42,801 nucleotides of DNA, taken from NCBI GenBank assembly GCA_027491415.1, contig JAOZFH010000048.1:1-42801 (forward strand), in the 5' to 3' direction. Below, piece after piece: positions 8,836-16,950 of this stretch. The translations under genes and the position numbers were made by a program. This DNA is from Thermoproteota archaeon. GTDB lineage: Archaea; Korarchaeota; Korarchaeia; Korarchaeales; Korarchaeaceae. Under the pieces are notes generated by a model, which searched no databases, was not told the origin of the DNA, and saw only the letters and a list, made by a program, of their open reading frames with translations. The stretch's first letter is position 1. Every line of letters begins with the position of its first letter.

Positions 8836-10185
8836 TCATCCGTATATCTTCCCCTCTGGCGGCGTTGGAATGACCCCCGACTTCACGAGTGCGTCCATCT
8901 GCTCCCTCGCCCTCCTAATCATGAACTCGGCCCTCTCGTAGAGCTCGTCCCTGCCGTAGGTCTCCCTGGCCACTCCCTGCTCTATGGCCCTCATGGCCAC
9001 CGCGACCGCGACCCTCGGGTACACCTCCCACTCCTCCATGGTCGGGATGATGTAGTCCTCGTGGATGCCCTTCTCCTCGGCGAACTTGGCCAGCTCGAAC
9101 GCGGCAGCTGCGGCCATCTCGTCCGTGATGGTCCTTGCCTTGACGTCCAGCGCGCCCCTGAAGACGGACGGGAAGACGAGGCTGTTGTTCACTTGGTTCG
9201 GGAAGTCGCTCCTCCCGGTTGCCACGACCCTGGCGCCGGCCTCCTTGGCCTCCCACGGCCAGATCTCCGGCACCGGGTTCGCCTCCACGAACACGATCGG
9301 GTCGGGCGCCATGCTGCGGATCCACTCCTTCTTGATGACTCCTGGGCCGGGCTTCGAGGCCGCGATCACGACGTCCATGTCCCTGAGGGCCTCTGGAATT
9401 CCCCCCGTCCTCCCCTCGGCGTTGGTCTTGACGGCCCACTCATACTTCCACGGGTTCTTCTCCTTCAGCCGCTCCATGTCCGGCCTGTCCTTGTGGAGGA
9501 TACCCTTGGAGTCCACCATGACCCACCTCTTCGGGTCCCCGCCGGCGACCTCGATCACCCTGGCGCTCGCTATGTTGGCCGCCCCACACCCGATGAACGC
9601 TATCTTGGCCTCGCTGAGCTTTCTGTCCGTCAGCTTGAGGGCGTTGATCAGCCCGGCGAGGGTGGCGCCCGCGGTGCCCTGCTGGTCGTCGTGCCAGACG
9701 CAGATCTCTGTCTCCCTTCTGAGCCTCTCGAGGATGTAGAAGCACTTGGGCGAGGAGATGTCCTCCAGGTTCACGCCGCCCACGGCGGGCTCCATGGCCT
9801 TCACTATCTCGATGAACCTGTCGGGATCCTTCTCGGCTATCGGGAGCGGGAACGCGTCCACGCCGCCTAGGTACTTGAAGATGAGGGCCTTCCCCTCCAT
9901 CACGGGCATGCTGGCCTCCGGCCCTATGTCCCCCAGGCCGAGGACCCTGGTACCGTCCGTCACGACGAGGATTGTGTTCCACCTGTTGGTGTACTTGAAG
10001 CTCAGCTCCTTGTCCCTGGCGATGGCGCGGCAGACTTCGGCCACCCCAGGAGTGTACCAGACGGCGAAGTCCTTCAGCGCGAACACGGGGACCCTAGGGG
10101 CAACCTCGATCTTGCCTCCGTAGAACTTGGCGAACTTGATGGCCAACTCGTACGGCTTGTTTACCTCAGACTCCTTCTCTCCCAT
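8836..10185 (-). CDS. NAD(P)-dependent malic enzyme
   Basis: 449 residues from ATG 10185 (MGEKESEVNKPYE). A longer frame to 10266 would run through the A/T-rich promoter at 10208-10228. The malic N-domain has WYTPGVAEVCRAIARD with the catalytic Tyr, TDGTRVLGLGDIGPEASMPVMEGKA and PLPI. The catalytic and metal segments are VNLEDISSPKCF and CVWHDDQQGTA (Asp-Asp metal ligands). The NAD(P) domain shows AFIGCGAANIA and VEANPVPEIWP. There is no phosphotransacetylase extension. The reaction is oxidative decarboxylation of malate to pyruvate. It ends GKIYG, the same last three residues as the Cdc48 HbYX tail; in a malic enzyme this is probably chance. Confidence 0.95.
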   Translation of the reverse strand: MGEKESEVNKPYELAIKFAKFYGGKIEVAPRVPVFALKDFAVWYTPGVAEVCRAIARDKELSFKYTNRWNTILVVTDGTRVLGLGDIGPEASMPVMEGKALIFKYLGGVDAFPLPIAEKDPDRFIEIVKAMEPAVGGVNLEDISSPKCFYILERLRRETEICVWHDDQQGTAGATLAGLINALKLTDRKLSEAKIAFIGCGAANIASARVIEVAGGDPKRWVMVDSKGILHKDRPDMERLKEKNPWKYEWAVKTNAEGRTGGIPEALRDMDVVIAASKPGPGVIKKEWIRSMAPDPIVFVEANPVPEIWPWEAKEAGARVVATGRSDFPNQVNNSLVFPSVFRGALDVKARTITDEMAAAAAFELAKFAEEKGIHEDYIIPTMEEWEVYPRVAVAVAMRAIEQGVARETYGRDELYERAEFMIRRAREQMDALVKSGVIPTPPEGKIYG

Positions 10186-10207
10186 ACGGACCAGCCGAGC
10201 GTCGATG

Positions 10208-10228
10208 GAATAATAATGTAAAAATATT
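10208..10228 (-). promoter_or_regulatory. Promoter of malic enzyme
   Basis: The minus strand reads AATATTTTTACATTATTATT, a dense A/T tract 25-40 nt before ATG 10185 in otherwise GC-rich DNA. Confidence 0.5.
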
Positions 10229-10298
10229 TGCCCAACGTGCCCGCCCGAGACCGGCAGGTGGCGCAAACCGTTTTAGGGCGCTTGCGGAGAGGGTCTTG

Positions 10299-10490
10299 AT
10301 GCCCACAGAACGCGAGGAACGTGGAAAGGCCATCAATGTTAAGCTCGACTGCGAACAGGTGACGGCATCCCTCCTCCCAGCTATAGATCTCCCCGAGGAC
10401 GAGATCGGCAGGCTGGAGGGTCTTTTAGCCCAGGTGGAGATGGGAGAATACGAGGATCTCGAGAGCCACAGGAGGAGGCTCGGGGATTGA
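10299..10490 (+). CDS. Small putative antitoxin (RelB-like tail)
   Basis: 63 residues from ATG 10299 (GGAGAGGG at 10286-10293 as SD; a TTG at 10296 is an alternative). It is acidic, and its end VEMGEYEDLESHRRRLGD resembles the C-termini of archaeal RelB/Phd-like antitoxins that wrap around RelE toxins. The N-terminal part (INVKLDCEQVTASLLPAI) has no clear DNA-binding motif. A RelE-like gene lies 11 bp away but points the opposite way. The pairing is inferred from adjacency. Confidence 0.5.
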   Translation: MPTEREERGKAINVKLDCEQVTASLLPAIDLPEDEIGRLEGLLAQVEMGEYEDLESHRRRLGD

Positions 10491-10501
10491 CCCGGCGGAT
10501 T

Positions 10502-10759
10502 TCAAAACTCCTCGATCACGTCGAGGACCTCTATCCTCCTCTGTTCCCAGTCGACGTGGTATAGGACTCTCACGCCGCCGACATCGGCCGCGACGTATCC
10601 AAAGTGTCCCCGTATCCTCCACAGCCTCCCCTGACCCAGGGGGGTGGCGGTCTCCTCTAGGTGCTTGAGGAACTCCACAACCTTCCCCCGCGGGACCTCG
10701 TCCAACCTGGAGATCTTCTCGGCCGCGACGCGCGAGAGCCTGACCTCGTAGAGCGGCAT
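10502..10759 (-). CDS. RelE/ParE-superfamily toxin-like protein
   Basis: 85 residues from ATG 10759. The start MPLYEVRLSRVAAEKISRL, the helical middle (VVEFLKHLEETATPLGQGRLWRIRG) and the strands YVAADVGGVRVLYHVD and IEVLDVIEEF follow the RelE/ParE fold. RelE-type members cleave mRNA on the ribosome. The catalytic His/Arg/Tyr set cannot be placed confidently, so activity is uncertain. AAAAAGGTTTTGAC on the minus strand, about 31 nt upstream, could be its TATA box, so it would not share a promoter with the putative antitoxin facing it. Confidence 0.65.
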   Translation of the reverse strand: MPLYEVRLSRVAAEKISRLDEVPRGKVVEFLKHLEETATPLGQGRLWRIRGHFGYVAADVGGVRVLYHVDWEQRRIEVLDVIEEF

Positions 10760-10847
10760 CGGCAGAGAGAGGCGAAGGGAGGTCAAAACCTTTTTCAGAC
10801 CCTCGGGGCGCGGACTCGGTCAACGTTTTTCGGGTCGGCCGGGGAGG

Positions 10848-11888
10848 ATGGGGGGAGCTTTGGGGCTGCCGCTGGCGAAGCTTGTGAAGGCCAAGAAGAT
10901 ATCGTTCAGCTCACTCTCGGGTAAGGCACTGGCGATAGACGCGTTCAACGCGATCTACCAGTTCCTCGCCCTCATAAGGAGGGGCTCCGGCGTTCCCCTG
11001 ACCGACAGCCATGGGAGAGTGACGTCGCACCTTAACGGACTCCTCTTCCGGACCGTGAGGCTGATCGAGCTCGGGATAAGGCCCGTCTATGTGTTTGACG
11101 GACCTCCGCCGGACTTCAAGCGAAGGACGCTGGAGGAGAGGCGGGCCATCAAAGAGAAGGCCGAGAGGGAGTGGGTGGAGGCCCTCGCGAGGGGGGACTT
11201 CAGGACCGCGTGGGCCAAGGCCGTCCAGACCAGCAGGCTCACGCCCTCGATGGCCGACGACGCGAAGAGGTTGCTCGACCTCATGGGGGTCCCCTGGGTC
11301 CAGGCGCCCCGCGAGGGGGAGGCCCAGGCGGCGCACATGGCGGCGAGGGGGGGCGTGTGGGCCGCGGCCAGCCAGGACTACGACTCCCTGCTCTTCGGCT
11401 CTCCGAGGCTGGTCAGGAACGTCACTATAACGGGGAAGAGGTACTACAGGAAGAGACCGGGCTACTACAGACTCGAGCCGGAGCTGATAGTGCTGGAGGA
11501 TCTCCTGAGCTCGCTGGGTGTCACGCGGGAGCAGCTCGTCGACATGGCCATCCTAATGGGGACGGACTACAACGAGGGGGTCAGGGGAATCGGCCCGGTC
11601 AGGGCCCTGAAGCTCATCAGGGAGCACGGCTCCCTCGAGAGGATCATAGAGGAGACCGGGCTGAGGCCGGACCCCGACTTGGACTTGGAGGCCATCAGGA
11701 AGTTCTTCCTAAATCCGCCCGTGACGGACGACTATCGCCTCGAGCGGAGGCCCCCGGACGAGGAGGGGCTCCTGCGGTTCCTCTGCGATGAGAGGGACTT
11801 CTCCAGAAGGAGGGTGAGGTCCGCCATAGACAGGCTCAGGGCGGCGACCACCCCTGAGGGCGGGGGCTCCTTAGAGGACTTCTGGTGA
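10848..11888 (+). CDS. fen: Flap endonuclease FEN-1
   Basis: 346 residues from ATG 10848, preceded by GGGGAGG. It removes 5' flaps during Okazaki fragment maturation and repair. The N-nuclease region includes LAIDAFNAIYQF and VYVFDGPPPDFKRRTLEERR. The I-nuclease metal residues sit in APREGEAQAAHMA and AASQDYDSLLFG, and MGTDYNEGVRGIGPVRALKLI is the helix-hairpin-helix with further Asp ligands. The C-terminus reads GGSLEDFW, matching the hydrophobic half of a PCNA-binding PIP box but lacking the leading Gln, so the clamp contact may be weak. Its last 18 bp overlap the convergent MoaD-like gene. Confidence 0.95.
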   Translation: MGGALGLPLAKLVKAKKISFSSLSGKALAIDAFNAIYQFLALIRRGSGVPLTDSHGRVTSHLNGLLFRTVRLIELGIRPVYVFDGPPPDFKRRTLEERRAIKEKAEREWVEALARGDFRTAWAKAVQTSRLTPSMADDAKRLLDLMGVPWVQAPREGEAQAAHMAARGGVWAAASQDYDSLLFGSPRLVRNVTITGKRYYRKRPGYYRLEPELIVLEDLLSSLGVTREQLVDMAILMGTDYNEGVRGIGPVRALKLIREHGSLERIIEETGLRPDPDLDLEAIRKFFLNPPVTDDYRLERRPPDEEGLLRFLCDERDFSRRRVRSAIDRLRAATTPEGGGSLEDFW

Positions 11889-12140
11889 CCCTCCCCCGAC
11901 GGGCGGGAAGAGGGCGAACTCGTCCCCCTCGTTCAGCTTCTCGTGGGGCTTCGGCCACCTACCGCCCTTCATGAGGATGTAGTCCTCGTTCTCAATCCTC
12001 CTTCCAAGCTCAGGGTGCCTCCTAGAGATCTCCTCCAACATGTCGGCTACCGTGGCTCCGTCCGGGAGGTTGAGGGCCACCTCATCGCTCCCCGCAATCT
12101 CTCGGAAGGACATGTACAGTTTGACCTTCACGAGCGGCAT
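11871..12140 (-). CDS. MoaD/ThiS-family sulfur carrier with extended C-terminus
   Basis: 89 residues with the ubiquitin-like MoaD pattern: VKLYMSFREIAGSDEVALNLPDGATVADMLEEISRRHPEL and the end EKLNEGDEFALFPPVGGG. MoaD donates sulfur, through a thiocarboxylated terminal Gly-Gly, to the dithiolene of molybdopterin/tungstopterin. Here five residues (SPEVL) follow the glycines, and the gene's 3' end overlaps the FEN-1 gene by 18 bp. The tail must either be clipped or the protein is not a standard carrier. GGGGTGGTGG precedes the ATG. It is divergent from a tungsten AOR gene that needs this cofactor, which supports a role in tungstopterin synthesis. Confidence 0.85.
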   Translation of the reverse strand: MPLVKVKLYMSFREIAGSDEVALNLPDGATVADMLEEISRRHPELGRRIENEDYILMKGGRWPKPHEKLNEGDEFALFPPVGGGSPEVL

Positions 12141-12265
12141 CCCACCACCCCGTTATCCATCTGGGAATAACGCCTCTGATATTTTCTGTTAAATTCTTTT
12201 AGAGATAATCTTTTTTGAATTTTGCGTGGACGGACTCCCCAGCCCAATCGGCGGGAGGTGCTGTT
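12141..12265. promoter_or_regulatory. Divergent promoter region between the MoaD-like and AOR genes
   Basis: The 12176-12220 stretch is very A/T-rich (GATATTTTCTGTTAAATTC, then TTTTAGAG and a T6 run) and can hold TATA boxes for both directions. A GGAGGTG Shine-Dalgarno at 12254-12260 sits 5 nt before the AOR TTG, implying an AOR leader of about 40-60 nt. Confidence 0.45.
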
Positions 12266-14134
12266 TTGCCGCCCGGTGGCTATATGGGCAGGTTCGTGAG
12301 GGTCAACCTCACGGAGGGGAAGGTCCGGGTTGAGAACCTCTTCGACTACCTTCCGGAGAGCGTCCTGAGGCAGTGGATAGGGGGCAGGGGCCTGGGAGTC
12401 TACCTCATGCTGAAGGAGGTCGATCCCAAGGTAGACCCCCTCAGCCCCGAGAACAAGGCCTTCGTCATGACTGGACCCGTGACGGGCATCGAGGCGGGCC
12501 TCGAGGCCGGGAGGTGGTGCAGCGTCACCAAGTCGCCGGAGACCAACACGGTCCACGACTCCCAGTCCGGCGGGAAGTTCGGCCCCTACCTCAAGTTCGC
12601 GGGCTTCGACTTCGTGGTGCTGGAGGGCGCCTCCGAGGAGCCCGTCTACCTGTACCTAGAGAACGGGAAGGCCGAGCTGAGGGACGCGAGGGACCTGTGG
12701 GGCCGGGACACCCACGCCACCACCAGGATCCTGATGGAGAGGCACGGCAAGGACATCTCGGTCGCCACCATAGGGCCTGCCGGGGAGAACCTGGCGAAGA
12801 TAGCGTGCATCATCAACGAGGAGGGTAGGGCCGCCGGAAGGGGAGGGCACGGGGCCGTCTGGGGCAGCAAGAAGTTCAAGGCCATCGTGGCGAAGCCGGG
12901 CCTCAAGCCCCAGCCCGCGGACCCGGACAAGCTCAAGGAGGTCATAAGGGAGGCGCTCGAGAAGAAGAAGGCCAGCGGCGTCACCAACGAGGCCCTGCCA
13001 GCCTATGGGACCGCGGTCCTGGTGAACATAATCAACGAGGCTGGCATATTCCCGACCAACAACTTCCAGTACGGCCAGTTCGAGAAGGCCAAGGAGATAA
13101 GCGGAGAGACCATCGCCGAGAAGATCCTGGTGAGGAAGCAGCCGTGCTGGGGCTGCGTCATCGCGTGCGGTAGGTACACCAAGATCGGCTGGCCGCCGTT
13201 CCAGGGTGAGGGAGACGGCCCGGAGTACGAGACCGTCTGGGCACTGGGCGCCAACGTCGGCGTGGGGGACCTGGGCGCCGTCGACAAGGCAAACTTCCTC
13301 TGCAACGAGCTGGGCCTCGACACCATAAGCATGGGCAACGCAATCGCCGTGGCCATGGAGCTGTACGAGAAGGGCTACCTGCCGAAGGAGAAGCTCGAGG
13401 GGGTTGAGCTCAAGTTCGGCAACGCCGGGGCGCTGGTCGAGGCCGTCTGGCGCACCGCCTACCGCTCCGGAATAGGGGACGACCTGGCCGAGGGTGGCTA
13501 CAGGCTGGCCAAGAAGTACGGACACCCGGAGATAGCCCCCCAGGTCAGGGGACAGTGCCTGCCGGCCTACGACCCGAGGGGAGTGCAGGGGCACGCGCTC
13601 GCCTACGCCACCAGCAACAGGGGAGGCTGCCACCTGAGGGCCTACCTGATCTCGCCCGAGATCCTGGGGGTGCCCGAGAAGCTCGACCCGTACACAACCG
13701 AGGGCAAGCCCAAGTGGGTCAAGGAGTTCCAGGACGTCTTCGCCGCGCTGGACAGCATGGTTGTCTGCAAGTTCACCACCTTCGCCTACTGGGCCGACGA
13801 CCTGGCGAAGCAGCTCTCCGTCGTGACCGGCTGGGACGTCACCGCCGAGGAGTTCGCCACCATAGGGGAGAGGATCTACAACGCAGAGAGGGTGTTCAAC
13901 GTGCTCGGCTTCGGCGACGGCGAGGAGTACGACAGGCTGCCGGAGAGGTTCACCAAGACCCCGATGCCGGCCGGGCCGAGCGCGGGCCACGTGGCCAAGA
14001 TAGACGAGATGCTCCCCGAGTACTACAGGCTCAGGGGCTGGGTCAAGGGCAGGCCCACCAGGGAGACCCTCGAGCGCCTCGGCCTGAAGGAGTTCGCTGA
14101 CAGGCTCGAGTCCGAGGGACTCCTCCCGTCCTAA
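12266..14134 (+). CDS. aor: Tungsten-containing aldehyde ferredoxin oxidoreductase
   Basis: 622 residues from TTG 12266, with GGAGGTG 5 nt upstream; the frame stays open to 12215. The N-terminal domain has MGRFVRVNLTEGKV, IGGRGLGVYLM and the pterin-binding GRWCSVTKSPETNTVHDSQSGG. The [4Fe-4S] ligands are C294-x2-C297-x3-C301 and the distant C501 (VVCKFTTFA), the AOR-family pattern. AOR-type enzymes oxidise aldehydes to acids with ferredoxin as acceptor, often in peptide fermentation. Subfamily (AOR, FOR, GOR or WOR) cannot be fixed by eye. The divergent MoaD-like gene and the radical SAM gene at 25293 fit cofactor supply. CCCTTTTTATCC at 14151-14162 may be a terminator. Confidence 0.93.
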   Translation: MPPGGYMGRFVRVNLTEGKVRVENLFDYLPESVLRQWIGGRGLGVYLMLKEVDPKVDPLSPENKAFVMTGPVTGIEAGLEAGRWCSVTKSPETNTVHDSQSGGKFGPYLKFAGFDFVVLEGASEEPVYLYLENGKAELRDARDLWGRDTHATTRILMERHGKDISVATIGPAGENLAKIACIINEEGRAAGRGGHGAVWGSKKFKAIVAKPGLKPQPADPDKLKEVIREALEKKKASGVTNEALPAYGTAVLVNIINEAGIFPTNNFQYGQFEKAKEISGETIAEKILVRKQPCWGCVIACGRYTKIGWPPFQGEGDGPEYETVWALGANVGVGDLGAVDKANFLCNELGLDTISMGNAIAVAMELYEKGYLPKEKLEGVELKFGNAGALVEAVWRTAYRSGIGDDLAEGGYRLAKKYGHPEIAPQVRGQCLPAYDPRGVQGHALAYATSNRGGCHLRAYLISPEILGVPEKLDPYTTEGKPKWVKEFQDVFAALDSMVVCKFTTFAYWADDLAKQLSVVTGWDVTAEEFATIGERIYNAERVFNVLGFGDGEEYDRLPERFTKTPMPAGPSAGHVAKIDEMLPEYYRLRGWVKGRPTRETLERLGLKEFADRLESEGLLPS

Positions 14135-14218
14135 GTCTCCCCACCCCTCCTCCCTTTTTATCCGAGCCTACCACGCCCGAGACACGCGGTTAGTGGCCAG
14201 GTCGGGCTGTCCAGAAGG

Positions 14219-14227
14219 GTTTTAAAC
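14219..14227 (+). promoter_or_regulatory. TATA box of the aromatic biosynthesis operon
   Basis: GTTTTAAAC is the only A/T-rich element between the AOR gene and the aro operon. Initiation ~25-30 nt downstream would fall at 14248-14253, leaving a short leader before the GTG at 14279. Confidence 0.5.
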
Positions 14228-14252
14228 AAAGGCCCTCCTGCCCGGCCCCTCA

Positions 14253-14306
14253 GTGAGGGAGATGCCCCGCCAATATCGGTGGACTGGCGCGAGGCCGGCG
14301 TCCTGA
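14253..14306 (+). other. Possible leaderless leader ORF at the head of the aro operon
   Basis: GTG 14253 is 30 nt from the TATA centre and opens MREMPRQYRWTGARPAS, with Tyr and Trp codons, before stopping at 14306, inside the 5' end of the first operon gene. This could be coincidence; no attenuator hairpin followed by a T-run is seen. Confidence 0.2.
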
Positions 14307-15229
14307 GGAGGGTCCTGCTCAGGGCCCTGAATGGAAATCAGGCGCTGATCCTCCTTCGGGCCTCGAAGTCCCTCAACAGGTCTCTCACCTCTCTCCTGAG
14401 GGATATATCGGCTGACCACGGGGTGCCGCTGTCTACCCTGAAGCTGAACGCCAAGATCCTGCGGGAACTTGGTCTCCTGGACTACGACAGGGGTCAGAGA
14501 CCCGTCAGGCTGACTAGCGCCGGCAGGAAGGTCGTGGAGATACTCTCTCACGAGGGGGATCCGCTCACCGGGCACGTCTATTCTCTGGCCTCTAGACTCG
14601 GACCAGGCCATCTCCACTCATCTCTCACGTGCCTTCAGATCCTCAAGGCTGTGTTCTCCATCAAGAGAGACTCAGACGTCGTGGTGCTCAGCAAGGGACA
14701 CGCCGCCCCGGCCCTATACTCCATACTCCTGGAGCGAGGCTGCGTGTCCGAGGAGGACCTCAGGGGCGCGGGAGAGCCCGACTCCAGGCTGCAGGCCCAC
14801 CCGGAGGCCGGCCTCCCAGAGGTGCTGGTCTCGACCGGCTCCCTCGGTCAGGGCCTCTCCATAGCCAACGGCGTGGCCATTGCGGCCAGGATCGACGGTC
14901 TGGATAGGAGGGTCTTCGTCGTCCTGGGAGACGGCGAGCTGGACGAGGGGCAAGTCTGGGAGGCCGCGGCGACGGCCTCGGCGCACGGGCTGAGCAGCGT
15001 GGTAGCCGTGGTGGACAGGAACGGAACCCAGCTCAGCGGAAGCACGGAGGAGGTGAAGCCCAAAGAGCCCCTCAGGGCCAGGTGGGCGGCCTTCGGCTGG
15101 GAGGTGGTCGAGACGAGCGGCCCCGTGAGGTCGGCCCTGGAGGAGGCGGTGAGGAGGGCCGAGTCCTCCGGAAGGCCCGCCGTGGTCATAGTCCACACCG
15201 GGGGTGAATCCGGTGCTGGGGCCTCTTGA
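14279..15229 (+). CDS. Winged-helix domain fused to transketolase N-terminal (TPP-binding) subunit
   Basis: 316 residues from GTG 14279. Residues ~15-95 read as a winged helix (NRSLTSLLRDISADHGVPLS, LNAKILRELGLLDYDRGQRPVRLTSAGRKV), an addition to normal transketolase. From ~96 on is the N-terminal transketolase half: GPGHLHSSLTCLQILKAVF, LSKGHAAPALY, STGSLGQGLSIANGVA and the TPP motif GDGELDEGQ near residue 217 with its Asn ~30 residues later (VDRNGTQ). It pairs with the C-half encoded next (26-bp overlap) to make erythrose-4-phosphate, a precursor of DAHP. As first gene of the operon, the HTH part could give autoregulation. This is inference; it might serve only assembly. Confidence 0.85.
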   Translation: MDWREAGVLRRVLLRALNGNQALILLRASKSLNRSLTSLLRDISADHGVPLSTLKLNAKILRELGLLDYDRGQRPVRLTSAGRKVVEILSHEGDPLTGHVYSLASRLGPGHLHSSLTCLQILKAVFSIKRDSDVVVLSKGHAAPALYSILLERGCVSEEDLRGAGEPDSRLQAHPEAGLPEVLVSTGSLGQGLSIANGVAIAARIDGLDRRVFVVLGDGELDEGQVWEAAATASAHGLSSVVAVVDRNGTQLSGSTEEVKPKEPLRARWAAFGWEVVETSGPVRSALEEAVRRAESSGRPAVVIVHTGGESGAGAS

Positions 15230-16157
15230 GAGCTTCAGGGAGGGGTTCGGCGCCGCGCTGGCCGACGCCGGTGAGGCCTTCAGCGACCTGGTGGTCGTGG
15301 ATGCGGACATGTCCAACTCCACGAGGACCGTAGATTTCGCCAGGAGGTTTCCCGAGAGGTTCATACAGGTCGGGATCAGCGAGCAGGACGCCGTCTCCAC
15401 GGCGGCAGGGCTGGCGGCCGCCGGGAAGATCCCCGTCTTCGCCTCCTTCGCGATGTTCCTCCTGAGGGCTTGGGAGCAGGTCAGGAACACGGTAGCGAGG
15501 GATCGCCTAAACGTGAAGCTGGTTGGGACGCACTCGGGCTTCTCGGATCACCTGGACGGCTCCTCTCACCAGTGCCTGGAGGACCTGGCGCTGATGAGGG
15601 TCCTCCCGAACTTCACGGTGGTCGCCCCGGCGGACGTGACGTCCACCAGAGAACTCCTGTTTCAGGCCATAGAGCTCAGGGGTCCGGTCTACATGAGGAT
15701 AGGCAGGGACAACGCCCCCCGGGTGTACGGTCGAGGGGCGGGTCTGGCGCTGGGGAGGGCGGAGGTCCTCAGGGACGGGTCCGACGTCACCATCGCGGCG
15801 TGCGGGGTCGCGGTATGGCTGGCCCTGGCGGCCGCCGAGGAGCTCTCGCGCAGGGGCGTCGAGGCGAGGGTGCTCGACGTGCACACGCTGAAGCCGATGG
15901 ACGAGGGGGCCGTGCTGAAGGCAGCCTCCGAGACGTCGGGGATCGTAACCGTGGAGGAGCACAGCGTGCTAGGGGGGCTTGGGGGTGCTATCGCGGAGGT
16001 CCTGGCCGAGAGGATGCCCACCAGGGTGATCAGGATCGGCGTCCGCGACGCCTTTGGGAGGACGTCCAGGGACTACCGGAGGCTCCTCGAGATCTACGGC
16101 CTGACCCCGGAATCAGTCGTCAGGGCCGCGGAGGCGGTGGCTCATGCTCCTGACTAG
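15204..16157 (+). CDS. Transketolase C-terminal subunit
   Basis: 317 residues from GTG 15204 (an in-frame GTG at 15213 is possible). It contains the pyrimidine-binding domain ([46 protein letters not shown], including the catalytic Glu of GISEQ), [15 protein letters not shown], and the C-terminal domain ([33 protein letters not shown]). Together with the upstream N-subunit it forms a complete transketolase split in two, as is common in archaea. It overlaps both neighbours, so it is translationally coupled inside the aro operon, where it would make erythrose-4-phosphate for the next enzyme. Confidence 0.92.
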   Translation: MNPVLGPLESFREGFGAALADAGEAFSDLVVVDADMSNSTRTVDFARRFPERFIQVGISEQDAVSTAAGLAAAGKIPVFASFAMFLLRAWEQVRNTVARDRLNVKLVGTHSGFSDHLDGSSHQCLEDLALMRVLPNFTVVAPADVTSTRELLFQAIELRGPVYMRIGRDNAPRVYGRGAGLALGRAEVLRDGSDVTIAACGVAVWLALAAAEELSRRGVEARVLDVHTLKPMDEGAVLKAASETSGIVTVEEHSVLGGLGGAIAEVLAERMPTRVIRIGVRDAFGRTSRDYRRLLEIYGLTPESVVRAAEAVAHAPD

Positions 16158-16950
16158 CAGGGAGCGCAGGGACAGGACGGTCGTCGAGGTCCGCGGGGTG
16201 AGGGTCGGGGAGGGCTTCGTGGTGATAGCCGGGCCGTGCTCCGTCGAGAGCTTGGGTCAGCTCGAGGAGGTGGCGGCGGCCGTCAAGGAGTCTGGGGCGG
16301 ACATGCTCAGGGGAGGCGCGTTCAAGCCCAGGACGTCTCCCTACTCGTTTCAGGGGCTCGGAATAGAGGGCCTCAGGCTCCTCAGGCGGGTGGGGGACGA
16401 GTACGACCTCCCCGTGGTGACCGAGGTGATGGACCCGCGGCACGTGGGGCTGATCTCAGAGTACGCCGACGTGCTCCAGGTTGGGGCCAGGAACATGCAG
16501 AACTTCCCCCTCCTGAGGGAGCTCGGTAAGGTAGACAGGCCCGTCCTGTTGAAGAGGGGGCCCTGGGCCACCCTGAGGGAGTGGCTGATGGCCGCAGAGT
16601 ACATCCTGGCGGGGGGCAACGAGAGCGTCATACTCTGCGAGAGGGGCATCAGGACCTTCGCGGACCACAGCAGGTTCACCCTTGACATCTCGGCCGTCCC
16701 GGCCCTGAGGGAGCTGACCCACCTGCCGGTGGTGGTGGACCCGTCTCACGCGGCCGGCAGGAGGAGCCTGGTTCCCCCGCTGGCCCTGGCCTCCCTCGCC
16801 GTCGGGGCCGACGGGATAATGGTGGAGGTGCACCCAAGGCCTGAGGAGGCCCTCTCGGACGGGCCTCAGAGCCTGACAGTAGACGGGTTCAGGAGTCTGA
16901 TGGAGGTGCTCTCCGATTGGAGATCGAAGATCCGATTTCGGGCAGGATAG
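16144..16950 (+). CDS. aroF: 3-deoxy-7-phosphoheptulonate (DAHP) synthase, type I-beta
   Basis: 268 residues from ATG 16144, inside the end of the transketolase gene (14-bp overlap). Motifs of the AroA-beta/KDO8P-synthase-like class are [61 protein letters not shown] and [12 protein letters not shown]. It condenses phosphoenolpyruvate with erythrose-4-phosphate, the first committed step. There is no ACT or chorismate-mutase regulatory domain, and the N-terminal extension is only ~20 residues, so feedback inhibition would need another mechanism. Confidence 0.95.
   Translation: MLLTSRERRDRTVVEVRGVRVGEGFVVIAGPCSVESLGQLEEVAAAVKESGADMLRGGAFKPRTSPYSFQGLGIEGLRLLRRVGDEYDLPVVTEVMDPRHVGLISEYADVLQVGARNMQNFPLLRELGKVDRPVLLKRGPWATLREWLMAAEYILAGGNESVILCERGIRTFADHSRFTLDISAVPALRELTHLPVVVDPSHAAGRRSLVPPLALASLAVGADGIMVEVHPRPEEALSDGPQSLTVDGFRSLMEVLSDWRSKIRFRAG

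Noticed and set aside
10186-10266. N-terminal extension of malic enzyme
   Set aside because: The extra 27 codons run through a strong A/T-rich promoter and do not resemble the family; ATG 10185 fits both promoter and homology.
12656-13990. A 444-residue minus-strand open frame opposite the AOR gene
   Set aside because: It is the mirror frame of a highly conserved AOR gene with GC-rich third positions; its translation has no recognisable motif and is rich in Val/Leu/Gly/Asp as expected of such shadows.
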